DNA of 64,000 nt from Isoetes taiwanensis (Eukaryota; Streptophyta; Lycopodiopsida; Isoetales; Isoetaceae): the NCBI GenBank assembly GCA_021234155.1, contig JAJEKV010000039.1, positions 8,509,077 through 8,573,076 on the forward strand, in the 5' to 3' direction. A program made the translations under genes and the position numbers. Numbering within the stretch: the first letter of the stretch is position 1; each line of letters starts with the position of its first letter. Below are positions 21,939-36,208 of the stretch, in pieces. A model generated the notes under the pieces. It had not been told where the DNA came from and made no database searches. It worked only from the letters and a program-made list of their open reading frames with translations.

Positions 21939-23057
21939 GGGTATATTCGGAACCACGGTTAAATTAAGTTAAATTATGATTTTTAACAGAAGTTACATTC
22001 GCACTACTAGTTAAGTTAGCAGATAGTTAAGAAATTTAGTTAAGAAAGTTAACCTTTTTAACCAAATATGTTAGAATTCTAGTATGAAGTCATCACATAA
22101 TTCTTCTGAGGCTCATACACATGATCGACCTCAACTTATACATACATCTGTACACAGCTTTTCATTCTTAGGTTAACCCAATGTTGTATATATATAAAGG
22201 GTTAAAGGTCGTAAATAGGTTCAATGGTTATGGTTGAACCAGATTCTAAATATAAAGTTAAAGGTGGATCTTATTTTAGGGGGAAAGCTCCATTCAAATA
22301 GGAGCTCGGCAAGGCGGCCCTATCCATAGCCATAACCGCCGGATACAGGCCCTATAAGTTTCAGAGATGGCCGATCTGTAGATCAGTTGGCCGGATTGTA
22401 ATTTAAGGAGGAATCAAGTGAGAACGTCATGCTCTAAGATTGTTTTTCTTGCAGGTCAACATAGCTACAGGGTTCGGGTCAATACCCGAGCTACAGTGCC
22501 TAAATTGCTACAGTGCCTAATGGTTCGAAATGATTAATATCATTAGTTATCATATGATCTAAGTTGTTTGAAGTTTATTCAAAGGTCATTCCCATTAGTG
22601 CATTACTTATATTGTATGAATGCATTGTGAATTGATCTAGAGAGATTGTGATTGACATTACCTGGTAGCCAAAATCAACAAAATACACTAACTAAACTTG
22701 TCTTCGCACCTTGTTCGGTTCAGTTAGCAAAATTTCCTAAAAGTTAACTAAATTAGAAATTAGCACTAAAGGTTAAATCACCCCATAGAGGTCACTTTAA
22801 GTTTGGTTAATTGTGCTTATAATTTGTTATGCCCTTGGCTAACTTAACTGGACATGTTCGAAAGCATTTAGTTAACTAGTTAAGTTATTTTTTAACCAAA
22901 GTTTTTAACTATATGAGTGCGAAATGGTATTACATTAAGTTAGCCTAACCTATTTTTTTAACTAGCTTTGGTGTGAAGGCAATCATCCAATTAGTAAAAA
23001 CTTAGCTTAACGATAAAAATAACTTAACTAAACTTAACCATGGGTGCGAATAGACCC
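21939..23057. mobile_element. Non-autonomous TIR element, PIF/Harbinger-like
   Basis: The left end GGGTATATTCGGAACC and right end (reverse complement) GGGTCTATTCGCACCC open a long imperfect inverted repeat of at least 45 bp (..GGTTAA.TT.AGTTAA.TTA..). The TIR is flanked on both sides by TTA (21936-21938, 23058-23060). A three-base TTA/TAA duplication with a G-rich terminus is the Harbinger/Tourist pattern. The 1.1-kb inside has no ORF. It includes a GGTTCGGGTCAATACCC hairpin near 22468-22486. Confidence 0.8.
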
Positions 23058-23060
23058 TTA

Positions 23061-23419
23061 ACTAATTTTTTTCCTGATTAGATAGGCTTCTTTTTAGCCC
23101 AAAATGGGGGGCTCCAAGTGTTAACCATCATTCATTTAAATTGGATTTATGTCAGGATTTTGGACCATTTTGGCACTGCAAATTTTCCCCGGGCTAGTAA
23201 ATTTGCATCGAGAATGTGACTTCTTTTTATAACAGCACAACATGATTGCATTAAAAATCGAAAATATTTTACATATGTATATCGAGTGACATAATGCCAA
23301 TTACTTCTCAGAAGTGACCCCTAGAGATATGATAGCTTTCTTCCTCACTTCCACAGGTATTGTAACCCTAGCAGTCTTGCCTGGGATGATCTTTGGGTTC
23401 CATGAAAACGAAATAGTAT
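23061..23419. other. Intergenic
   Basis: AT-rich; no feature recognised. Confidence 0.5.
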
Positions 23420-26143
23420 CTAACTCAACCCAATCATCCCCTTCAATAGGTTTTTCTTCCATTTCTTTGTCCAACAATCTCTATATCTTTTTTCCTCTGC
23501 CACTGCATTTAACTGGTGCACTGGACACCACCATTCCACACGAACTTTGTTCACATTGCGGTCACCCACTTCTTTGCAAACATCTGAGTTGGCGTAACCC
23601 ATCCACACAGGGTTTATCTCTTTGCCCTCTGGTACTATAAGTGCAAATTGATGGCAAAGCAAGTCATCTTTGGGATCATAATCCTCCAGCCCGAGATATT
23701 TAGGCCTTCCTTTCCTAGGACCAACATAATGTTTTTCAGTAGCTGAAGGAGCCATCGACTTGCGAATACTACTAACCACATCATCAACTTCCTCAGGTGT
23801 TATCAAGTCTCTCCACCTAGACTTAGATAGCTTTCCATATTTCAGTTCATCAGAGGATGTGTCTACTTATCCCAATAATCCATGTACCTGTGTCCAATAA
23901 TCTATCAATGCAAGGTTGGTATCATCAGGGTTATTTTTCCAATACTTGATGTATTCAGAAATGTCGTCCAATGTGCTTTGCAATGAATCCACCTCTACAA
24001 AAGGCTTAAGAGCTTTTGGTTGACCCCTAGGAATCTTAGGTTTACCATTCTCATCTTCATGACATATAGGTACTCCCTCATCTGGCCTCCATTTATCATC
24101 TGAAGGTCTCATCTTCCATTGCATTATTGGCTTATTTCCCATGACCCAGAAAGTGTACTGAAGAGGTCTAGATTGACCTTCCATATCAAGAGCATAACCT
24201 TCGATAAAAAATTTTCAATCAGGCACCTCTTGTATGATCAACCCTATAGGAGAAGGTGAAATACATTCACTAAGAACTTCTATTAGTCTAGGAAGGTTGG
24301 TCACAGTTTTAGATTTCAACTGTGCACTGTACTTCCCAAACAATGCATCACATCCTCATGAGTACGTCCAGGCATTAGGAATCCCAAATTCACTCTTTCA
24401 AAGCTTTCAAAGACATCCACAGCTGTCAAATAAGATAGGAATGAGAACATATACATGTTTTTATTTTGTCCAGCACAATTGTCAAGTTGGAGGAGGAACT
24501 TTGGAGGTAGATCTCGAGGTTGGGGACGTGAACTTGAGGCTCCAACATGTTTAGAAGCACCTGACTTCCTAAACCTTGCCTTAGTAAACTTCTCTAAATT
24601 ATTAGGCTTTCTATCCAACAATGCACTGAAGAGTGGTTGGCTACCACCTCCAGGGTTGTGGAGGTCACTAGAATAACCACTCTCATAGTTCCTCACGCAC
24701 CTCATCACACTTTCAATATGAAAATCTGGACCATCACTCCACAATTGCAAACTAAAATGGCCATAATAAATTGGCACCGAGCTATGCACTATTGCATCTG
24801 TCAGAGAGACTTGCATAGGATAAACTCTATTGATTTGCTTGGATATGTAACTATATTGTGGCAAACAAGTCTCCATTGATCCATCTTGTCATGTATATAC
24901 AAACATAGTTATTGGGTTCCAAACATGATAACGTTCTCCACATCCAATAAGTGGATCTACATGATAGTTGGTATGTCATGTGATCTTTCATTTGCTCCCT
25001 TATCTTAGTTGGTTGCTTGGTCTTATCTAGAATCTCTTTCAACTTCGCACACAAGTTGCACTTTGCAAAGTTGTTCGAAGTGTCTATAGTGACATGCTTG
25101 AAGTGCTTGCTCCATAGTCTACTGAAGCTGAGTTGAGATATTGCAGGTACTATTAGTTGTCGAAGCAAAGCATTCACTTCCTCCAATATACTCTTCTGTG
25201 TACAATGGGATAGCAATCTCTTCTCGACAACTGTTTTTCCCTGTTGATCTTTCCTACTTTTATGTGGCATGTTCTCAGCATTGAATTCAACATATTTATC
25301 AAAAACCTCCCTAGCAGCCAGGATCCTGGAAGTTGGCCTCAACATGCCATTATTTCCATGTAGTGCAATTTTGCTCCCCTTTGCATGAGTTGCTTGCCAA
25401 TTTTGCCAAGATGAAATTGAAATGCTATGAATATGTACCCATGCAACTTTACATATCCATGCCCCTAGCAGTGGGTATCTTTTTTTCTTTGGATATTTTT
25501 CATCCTGAAGTGCAAGCTCATGAATGGAGTACATGTAAGTCCTCCTCTCATCACAAGTATACTCTTGGAAGGTGGCACTTGCTTCCACCAATTCATCAAT
25601 TTCAAACTTCTGAACACAATTAGCCTAACAACATTCCATTCCCCTTACCTTAGCCATAGCTTCACGTGAACAATCACTATTTGACTTGGACCTCTTGCTA
25701 GGATAATGTTTCGCCATTCAGTATGCCCTCTTTTCTGAAAATGTGGTCCTGACAGCTATTGGAGGTGCATTAAGGAAATCAGTGTCATCCACAACCTTTG
25801 GCTCTGGTAAAAGGAAATCTCCTATAAACTCAATGCAGGCTATAGGCCATGGCATAATGCATGGAACCTCCAATTGTTTAACACAAGCAGTGCAATCCTG
25901 GTGATTTGACCCTTTTTCCTTCCATCTTTCTTCTGAACTTATTATGGCCACACCCACTTTATCATCTCCTAACCTTTCATCATTGACAGCTTGGATAGGA
26001 TCAGCTAGTATGATAGTTCCTTCACTTATTAGCTCCTTATTGCATTGGTGCTTCACTTTCACCTTCTTATTCTTCCAATCCAACCTACTGTAGAGGATAA
26101 TTTTCTTAGTAGTCTCGGCCTCAACACCCTTTGGGTGGTCCAC
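23420..26143 (-). pseudogene. Decayed gene with LDN-x-x-GQNKN / THEDV signature (DUF7869-like)
   Basis: Reading down from 26143 there are four open blocks. 26143-25718 is Lys-rich. 25591-24851 has SRLWSKHFKHVTIDTSNNFAKCNLCAKL. 24876-24316 has PPKFLLQLDNCAGQNKNMYM and LGFLMPGRTHEDVMHC. 24184-23867 and 23806-23420 form the C-terminal region. At 24900-24860 an alternative frame reads HDKMDQW before the second block, so a single-base shift near 24895 breaks the gene. The D..MDQ, LDN and THED motifs are spaced like the acidic residues of an RNase H-type fold. I associate this signature with a domain of unknown function (DUF7869) in repeated genes; transposon origin is inferred. Confidence 0.6.
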
Positions 26144-26149
26144 ACCATT

Positions 26150-27780
26150 GACCTACAAGAACAATGTTAACAATGGGATAACTGTGACGCTCCCTACAAA
26201 ATATATGGCGCCTGGACATACACTCTGTAGGAAATCCCCCATTCGGTCCTTCGACCGCATGAGCCCTCCGTCTATCTCGCACTCCAGGGTATCCCTAGTG
26301 CAGGAAGGGGACACAAAGGTGTCTTGCACTATGGGTTCCTATAACAACGGAAGCATATACATCGTCAGAACTAGCAATAACAATACATCATACTACCTCG
26401 AAGGGTAGCACATCCACATATCCACAGCTACAATAGAGATAAACATGTGTCGTAAAACATGAGATCTCCTACCCAAGGCTCAGACTCATGGGGAGGCTGA
26501 CGGGTAGGCCTCAAGATAGAGCAGACCGAGATATAACAATGGCGGGCTGGCTATAGACAATGGCTAGGGTTGACCACTCCATTCGCCTCCTGTGCATAGT
26601 TTGCAGATGGGCTAGATCGGGCTCTGGTATGACTCTAGCCTTCCGGATAAGCAATCTCATGGTATCACCCATCGAGACTACTCCAGGTTGCATCTCTCCA
26701 GTCCGTCGAGGCAGGAAGGGTTCCATCTCCCCTTCCCGGGGTCTAGAGGTTCCACGGGCGGCTAGAGAATTGTGGCGACACACGATTCTTCCCCGACTTA
26801 ACTCCCCAAAACAAGAGCCAGGCTGACACCTGCAGCTCATGAGAGGCAGGGCAACACCATTGCCCCAGGAGGTGTCGGACCCATGCCCGGCCCACTCGAA
26901 GTGACCGGCCATAAGCCTAGCCTGATATGGGGTCCCTAGTAGCTGCGCTCAGCAGGGACCCTCCCTCTGCCTCGCCTCTAGCCCCGTTATGTAGTGTTGA
27001 GTCATATCATAGCCCCCGTAGCCCGGTGGGTTCCTATGCACAGGCCGCATAATAATAGGAACTAAAGGGTCTAAACTAGGAGCATCCCTAAGTAAGGGCT
27101 ACTAGGTCTCTACCCCCCTTCCCAATACAAGAGGAGCCAACATAATCAATCAACATCACATATCCACATAACATGATAATAATGAGAATAACATCTAAAC
27201 ATCTAAATCTAATCATATACATCTAACTTACAATTAAGGTTCATTGATTAGGGTTCAAGATCTAAATTGAGGGCTCTAGAATGGCTCTACTAGAGACATG
27301 AGATGCTAACTCATCTGGAATCCTAACTTCCAGATGATCTACCAAGAACTCTGTGCCAAAATACCTGCTCCCGAAGAACTCCCTCCTGCTCCCAGCATCT
27401 CCATTGTCTTCGAGGTGTTCGAGGTAGCTTCCACTCCTACTGATGTGCTCACGCTCTGGGGGCTGCTGTGCTATGCTGTGCCACAGCAGACGGTTCTCGA
27501 AACGGAGTTTCGCACGCGAAGAAGGTTTCCAGAATGTTGGAGCCAGGAAAGAGGCCTAGGGTTAAGGTTTAGGCCTTTATAGGTTAGGGTTCATATGTTA
27601 TGCCACGTGGCTCCAATGGGGTAAGGCCGTACCATGTCACTCTTCCTCTCACATGACCCTCCTGATCATGCGCACTGTTGGTGCGTGCTGGCCTCTAGAG
27701 ACTTCCAAGACTTTGGCATATGCACTCTACTAGCCCGAATGCATATGCCTTACTAGAGCTATACTAAGACATACACTTAA
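26150..27780. other. Unassigned, locally GC-rich stretch
   Basis: Starts near TGTGACGCTCCC (26181), which resembles an LTR end of plant gypsy elements. No second copy is present past 30.3 kb to prove it. A small hairpin (GGGTCCCT / AGGGACCC) lies at 26930-26961. It may be the LTR or 3' region of the chromovirus at 27.8-30.3 kb. No gene supported; the short frames at 26511-26912 lack motifs. Confidence 0.45.
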
Positions 27781-27789
27781 CTAAGCACC

Positions 27790-30250
27790 TGGCAAGTCGG
27801 CGTCGACCAACTCAAAGATGCCTCGGCCGTCGAAATCCTTCACAAAGTCTGGGGTATTGCTTCTCTAGATCCTGCTTCAATACCCAAGTTGCATCTTCCA
27901 CAGGCAAGTGCTTCCACTTGACCGAATACTGGAGGAATTAAGACCATCTTGTCTTCTTGAATGCCTTGTCGAGGATTAACTCGGGCACTATTTCAATTTA
28001 TTCCTCCGTCGTCGCCAACAAAGTTGGAGTTTCCAAAACCTCCTCCGATTTTGGAGTGTGCCTCTTCAATAGACTCACATGGAAGATGTTGTGGACTTTA
28101 AGGTGGGTAGGTATGTCGAGCTTGTAAGCTTGGCTCCCTATTTGCTCCAAAATCTTGAAGGGTCCCGCCCACCTTGGAGCAAGCTACTTACAATTGCCGA
28201 TGCGAAGCTTCACTTGCTTGACCTTTACTTGAGCCAAACTTTATCTGAGCCCATAACAAAACAAACTCTCGAGGAGTTTTATGTCTATCTGCCCATGCTG
28301 ATATGCCCATGCTGTTTGAAGATATTCTCGTACTTCTACCACAAGCTGCTGCATATCTGTTGTCGTTGTTGAGAAACTTCCATCTTGGGCACTAGATTAT
28401 GCCACATAACTGGGGTCAAGCATTGATAACTATAACTGATCATGGAGGGAGACATCTTTGACGGCTCTTGCTTCATATTATTGTACGTAACTCGACCAGG
28501 TGGATGTAATCGACCCATTTGGATTGCTTGTTCCAACATAATTTTTCAACATGTCTTCCAAAATTTTTGTTGGTGCGTTCCATTTGACCATTTGACTGCG
28601 AATGAAAAGCAAAACTCATCCACAAGTTGGTGGAGATCGTGTTGAAGAAGTCTTGCTAAACGGCGCTAAAGAACTTCGGATTTCTATAGGTGATGATCGA
28701 CCCGGGCTTTCTGCGCAACCTCAAAAAAAAAATCTCTTATCTAGACAACAAGGCTAGATCCAAAGCTGTGTCTATGGTGTGGCATGGCAAGAATGTGCCC
28801 TTTTGATAAGTTATCCACCACAACCATCAAGGCCTCAAAGCTTCTTGTTGTCCTTGGAAGGCCCGCTATGAAATCCATACTGATGACTTCCCACTTGGCA
28901 TCTGGCACCGCCCAAGGTTCCAAAACTCCCGAGGTTCGAAGTTGTTCTGCCTTTGTCTGCTGACACAACTAAAATTCTTGGATATATCTGACTCTCTGCT
29001 TCTTCATGCCCTGCCAGAAGTAGCTACTTTTAATCTTGAAGTAGGCAATTATAGATTCTGCATGGCCGGAAATAGGGCTATTGTGCATGTCATGGAAGAT
29101 TTTCCTTACTCCTGATGTTTTAAGCATGCGTAATTGTTCTTTGTGATATGAATTGCCTTCCTTTTTTAAATGTTTGAAGGTCTCTCTTTCCTTTTCTGTC
29201 CTTGCGCTCTTGCAAAGATTAGCCCATATGTGCTTGAACTCCATATTAGAGGGGATGGCTTCTTCTATCTTCTTGCTGAATTTGCTTGCCGAAGTGGAGA
29301 TGGCATTGCAAAATGATGCTTCAAAAGCTTGCCAATAAGTGGCGACGTCTTAGTTTCTCCACAGCTTTCCTCAAATGGGCTGCATGCTCTTCCACTGATT
29401 TGCTGTAGATCACGATGTCGTGAAGAAAATTGATGACAAACTCATCCAAGAAATCTTCGAAGATCTCATTCCTCAAGTGCATAAAAGTCGGTGGAGCATT
29501 CGATAGACTCGGGGGCATTATTGCGAAGTCATAGTGCCTATACCATGTTCTGAAGGAGTCTTATAAATATCTTCCCCCTTCATCCTTATTTGATGATTGC
29601 TTGACCTTAAGTCGATTTTGTAGAAGAATCTTGCTTCTTGGGGCTGATCCATTATGTTGTTTGCTTGTTGAGCTGCCAATGGTTGATATACATCTTTAGA
29701 CTTCCGTCCTGGCCGAAAGGATTCCCAAGTCGATCAACTGCTTCTTGAGCTCTGCTAACTCGGAAGTGCTCATTCTATAAAGAGCTTTGCTAGTCGGCTC
29801 TGCAACTGGTGCAAGGGTGATTTCAGACTCTACGCCTCTATAGAGCAAAAGCTCTCAAATTTCATCCAGAGGTATATCATGGGACTTCTTGATTAGCTTA
29901 AAAATTGGCTGAGGCAACTGTTCCGAAGTAACATCTTCCTTCTTACTCTTGTGGTCGGTGTCGACGACTTGTAGCTTAAGTACGTATGACCTCATTCCTC
30001 GTGACGCACTCAGTAATTGCTTCACTGACATGTGTTGCACGATTGAAATTACTTTTTAACCTAAACTATAAGATACTTGCCCTTTGGTGCCGGGATAAAC
30101 ACCTCTTGCGTATGATTATCAATTGTTCCTTAGCCGGTGGCTTTAATATTCCATGCCTATTATGAGGTTATACTTGCCAATGTACATAAGTTAGTGCCGA
30201 TGCTCTACTTTGCTCCGCTTGAGGTCGTCGAACTTGACTCTTGTTCCTTT
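27790..30250 (-). mobile_element. Ty3/gypsy chromovirus remnant
   Basis: On the minus strand from about 30100 down: [20 protein letters not shown] and ELAELKKQL (start of RT, about 29815-29735); SNAPPTFMHLRNEIFEDFLD and IVIYSKSVEEHAAHLRKAV (29505-29350); then directly the integrase zinc-binding part (GHAESIIAYFKIKSSYFWQG, about 29080-29010) and core (WEVISMDFIAGLPRT, 28900-28850). Last is a chromodomain VKWKHLPVEDATWVLKQDLE (about 27920-27860). Only about 70 bases separate RT and integrase, so the YVDD-downstream and RNase H parts are largely deleted. Many stops. LTRs not identified. Confidence 0.85.
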
Positions 30251-31579
30251 GGTGCTGCTAATTGCTCAGCCTTGCTATAATTACTGGCCTAGATTTAGAA
30301 CTTGCTCTTAAAGATGTCCACCATCTATGAGGTGCAAGGTTACAGGTTAAAGAATTACTTACATAAATCCTACGGCCATAAGTTTAGTCAGCATAAGATT
30401 TCCTTTGGACACACATAAAAAACTATGCAATTAAATAATTATTCTTGTTTTAGATCTAATCTATACTCTAGGATCTCCCCTTTCCTAATTATTGCCCTCT
30501 TAAGATAGTCCCATTTTTTAGTTGATGCCATCTAAAAAGTTGGCCGGACTTATTAGATTACTTCTCTTCATTTGGTCGGATTATTCCTTATATTGTGGAG
30601 GTACTCGTCATATACATGGTCGACGGTTATCCGATTATTGAATCCTTCTTAGCGAGGTGATCAAGCTCACGAAGAGGTTCCAATATGTTGGATATCTGTA
30701 AGCAATGTATGTAGATTTAGTACTCCATACGTGTTTCTTTGCAATCCTTGAAGCTTTGCTCAATTCTTGGGTCCATCCTTTCTAAACGAAATGACAAAAA
30801 TCTACTCGCAATTTCGTCCAAATCCCATCATGGATGTTATCACCCATAATTCTAAGATATTCAACTATCACACTGACCCCAATTTTGTTTTCAGGATTTT
30901 TGGGTTGCCCCTAAGAGGGCAAACCCTCGTTTATGTGGGTTTCTGGCATATTTCAGGTATATGCCAGAAATATGCCAATGACTGCTAAAAATCCATTATT
31001 GGCTGTAAATGCTCGTTGCTTGACAGTACTTCTGGAAACCGGCTAACCGTTGCGATCAAAACCTTGCTGCTATGGTGCTCCCGTTCATGGTATTGAGGCA
31101 GTCATAGATTTACGTTGGGGTTATTTGGCCACTTGCACAATATCTCTTAGGGTTTTAGAGCGTTTTTGGAAAATCGTAGTGAGGTCGGTGCTGGAGCTTT
31201 CATTTGCAGCTTGGAGCTGGAGATTTCATGGAGGTTGGAGCTGGAGCTTGGAGCTCTAGCAAATTACCTCTTGAGTTCTTCTTCTTTTGGTCTCATCGTG
31301 ATCAGAACCTAAACCTAGTTTTGAACCATCGTGCTTCATTTTTGCCCAACCGATCTCCAGACAGGCAAATGCTTCTTTTGTGCCCTCTGCGGCCGTTTTT
31401 TGTTGCAAGGACAGGTTTTTTCTCTGGATTCGATTGGTCTTCTGTAGCTGTTAGTTAAGTAGAGACTGCCATTAACGGATTCCAACCATGCTGAGTATTT
31501 TCTTGGGCAACCGGATTTGTTACACTACTGCTTACCTTAGTTCCATACAGGTCGGTACAGACAGCCATGCCAGCCTTGT
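30251..31579. other. Intergenic; possible 5' part of the purB-like gene
   Basis: Short inverted repeat TTCTGGCATATTTCAGGTAT / ATGCCAGAA near 30941-30970. Open frames at 31050-31458 carry no motif. The pyrimidine-rich 31260-31450 stretch could be a 5' UTR or leader, which I cannot support. Confidence 0.4.
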
Positions 31580-33676
<2,097 letters not shown>

Positions 33677-35690
33677 GTAAAGTTTTTCATTGTCTCATTC
33701 TTATTTTTGCTAGAGCCAATTTATTCTTATGCAGGAATATTTATTTAAATTATGCAGCATAGATCTTAAGATGCTTGAAGCAAATGCGCTCTAGATCAAG
33801 AAATGACATAGTATCTGCCTTCCTTTTGGATTTATGCATGGTGCATATGTCTAGAGGAATGGTTATATTCATTATCAAGAATTGGTTAAACCTGCTGACC
33901 ACTTCTAAAATCGGGAAAATCATGATTTGATCCTAAGGTTGCACAGATAAAGACAGATGCACCTTGCCACAGTAAACATCTGCCAAGTATAATCAGCTGA
34001 GTCTCATTTTCTATACCTCATGAAGCTTTGGTAAATAGTAAACTGGTTGTATTGTTAAAGACAAAAGTACTTGAGGTAATGCAGTGTTGAGATTTGTAAA
34101 GGAGGCGACCAACTACAAATTATTGCCATAATTGATGTACTGAAAAAATTTAAAGAAATTAATATTGTTCTTTCTTCTCTATTTTGATGTTTTTGATATC
34201 TTAGTTTCAGAGATTTTATATTCATGTCTATATTTTGCCGTTTTCAAGTGTTTTTTTTTACAAAAACAAAGTTGTCATCTAATGGAGCCAAAATGCAGGG
34301 AAAAACAAACTGAACCTTTTGAAATTCTCAACTATATTAAAAAAAGGTCAATTTTAGGAACATGGTGTTTTTTAAAAGGGAATTCTTGAAACAGGAGTGT
34401 TGCAATGTTCTCTGCAAAATTACCTCAGAAGAAGAATATTGATAAGAATGGTTGGCAAACCACATTGTTTGTTGTTGATCTGATTACATCTGCACTGTTG
34501 CTTGTTTTAAAGTTAATAATCACTTGTTAAATGTTGAATGCTATCTAATTCACATGAAACTCGTCAAAGAGTGTCTTTGATCATAAAACTCTGTAAAGAA
34601 TGGGTCTGACCATATTAAAGGAATAAAACTGGCCTCTATCTTTCATTGGCTAAAATGACTGGATTATATGAGAAAACTCAGAGAAAAATGGTTGTAGATC
34701 AAATAGCTTTGCAAATTTGATTTAACTCTATATGACTGTTCCATTTTCCATAAAACGATTTGGAAGGCACGCAATCTGACCTATTACATGTTCTTAAATC
34801 CATGTATCTTAAATCCATGTATCATATTCCAAACCATAGGCATGTTTGTCCTCTATATATTTCAGAACTATAGGTGCCTCAAATAATGGTTGACCATTAT
34901 TAAAACGAGAGGCTCCAGAGGCCCCAGCATACACTTTGGGTCGTGGATTTGACGGATTGACCGAGATAATTAAGGGTGCACCTCGTTTTAAATATCTACC
35001 AACTCTCTGAAATATTTAATTAAAGATGGTATACAAATGGACTAATTTAACTACGCCAACAAGGTACAATATTAATGGGTAAATATTAGTTCTATTATGA
35101 TTATGGTTTACAACGCATTTGTAAAAATATGTTTCTGTCCCTCTCTAAGGATATACTTCAAGGTTCTGCATCTACAACCTAAGCACAATGTGCTAACTGC
35201 TGGCCTGCATTATAACAATTAGTCCAATAGTATCCTGTTGCGTCAAAATATATTGTTCCATCATGGGCAGCTATGGAAGGTCCAATTGAGACAAACAAAT
35301 GGAGGACTGAATGTTGTCCATGTAGTAAGTGTCTCAAATTCAAGGAAAATTCTTTTGACAACTTTTAAAAATTTCAATTTGGTATTTGACATAAACTTTC
35401 AAACCCTTGTTCTCAATTGACACCTCCAAAGAATCTATGTTGTTCACATTGTGCTAAAGGCTGGGATCATAAGCATGCAATTGCAAATTGGGAGTTCTAA
35501 TGGCATTTTATCAGCAATTAGTGGCTTACAGATCTATTTTTCTTCAGATGTGGCAAATGGACTTGGAGCAGGTTCCCCAAGCATGCATTAAAGTGGGACT
35601 GCAATGATTCAAGGTGGAGATCGTTGTACAAGTTTCTTCTTCAAAGCTGCAAGAGCCAGAAGACAAGCTTCTACTATAGTGTCTCTCTAG
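33677..35690. other. Intergenic or intronic, AT-rich
   Basis: No missing adenylosuccinate lyase exons were found here. A possible short exon lies just after an AG at about 35547. Otherwise nothing recognised. Confidence 0.45.
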
Positions 35691-36208
35691 GTTCATGATG
35701 GTTGTCTTATTTCTGACCTGGAAGAGCTTAAAAATATTGTGCATCATCATTTTCCTGGCTTATTTGCTGCCTGTCACCTTCCTTTCCAACAAGATTTTCA
35801 ACATGCACTGCTTGCAAAGGTCCATCCTATTGTATATCTTCATATTCAGACTTATTCATCGCCAGTTGTGCTCGTGGTCCTCATTTTTTTTTTATACATG
35901 CAGAAGCAACATGCCTTAAATTCATTTTCAAAAGGTTTTGTTGAAGAGTTCAATATAGCTCTTGATCTATTTACCAATGATCTGCAACACCAAGGATCTA
36001 CGGATCTATTGCTTAGGTATGTTTCTTACATCGGTTCTGCTTGGCATAAAGCGGTCTGTCATGTGTTTGCAAGATGATCCTTAGTGCAAATATGTGCATT
36101 TGCAGGTACCAGGATATACCATCATTTTGTTTGGCTGCTCAGCGTCCTTTCAAGCTTCTGCTTTCCTTATTGGAATTGATTGAACCCAAATTCTCATTTC
36201 AGTTTTAG
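35691..36208 (+). CDS. Three terminal exons of an unrecognised gene
   Basis: Exon 35691-35819 (VHDGCLISDLEELKNIVHHH ...), exon 35904-36016 (KQHALNSFSKGFVEEFNIAL ...) and exon 36106-36208 (RYQDIPSFCLAAQRPF ... ending TAG). All have AG acceptors, the donors are GT, and the reading frame passes through both junctions without a stop. Together they give about 114 residues, mostly helical, with two Leu-rich amphipathic stretches (LLLSLLELIE at the end). I do not recognise the family. Upstream exons could lie in 33.7-35.6 kb but were not identified. It may be the 3' end of a real gene or a captured fragment. Confidence 0.45.

Noticed and set aside
22440-22520. tRNA-like or SINE promoter (GGTTCGGGTC box)
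   Set aside because: The B-box match is incomplete, no A box at the right distance and no cloverleaf; it is just a hairpin inside the TIR element.
26181-27780. LTR of the gypsy element
   Set aside because: Only one candidate end (TGTGACGCTCCC) and no second copy beyond 30.3 kb, so the LTR cannot be demonstrated.
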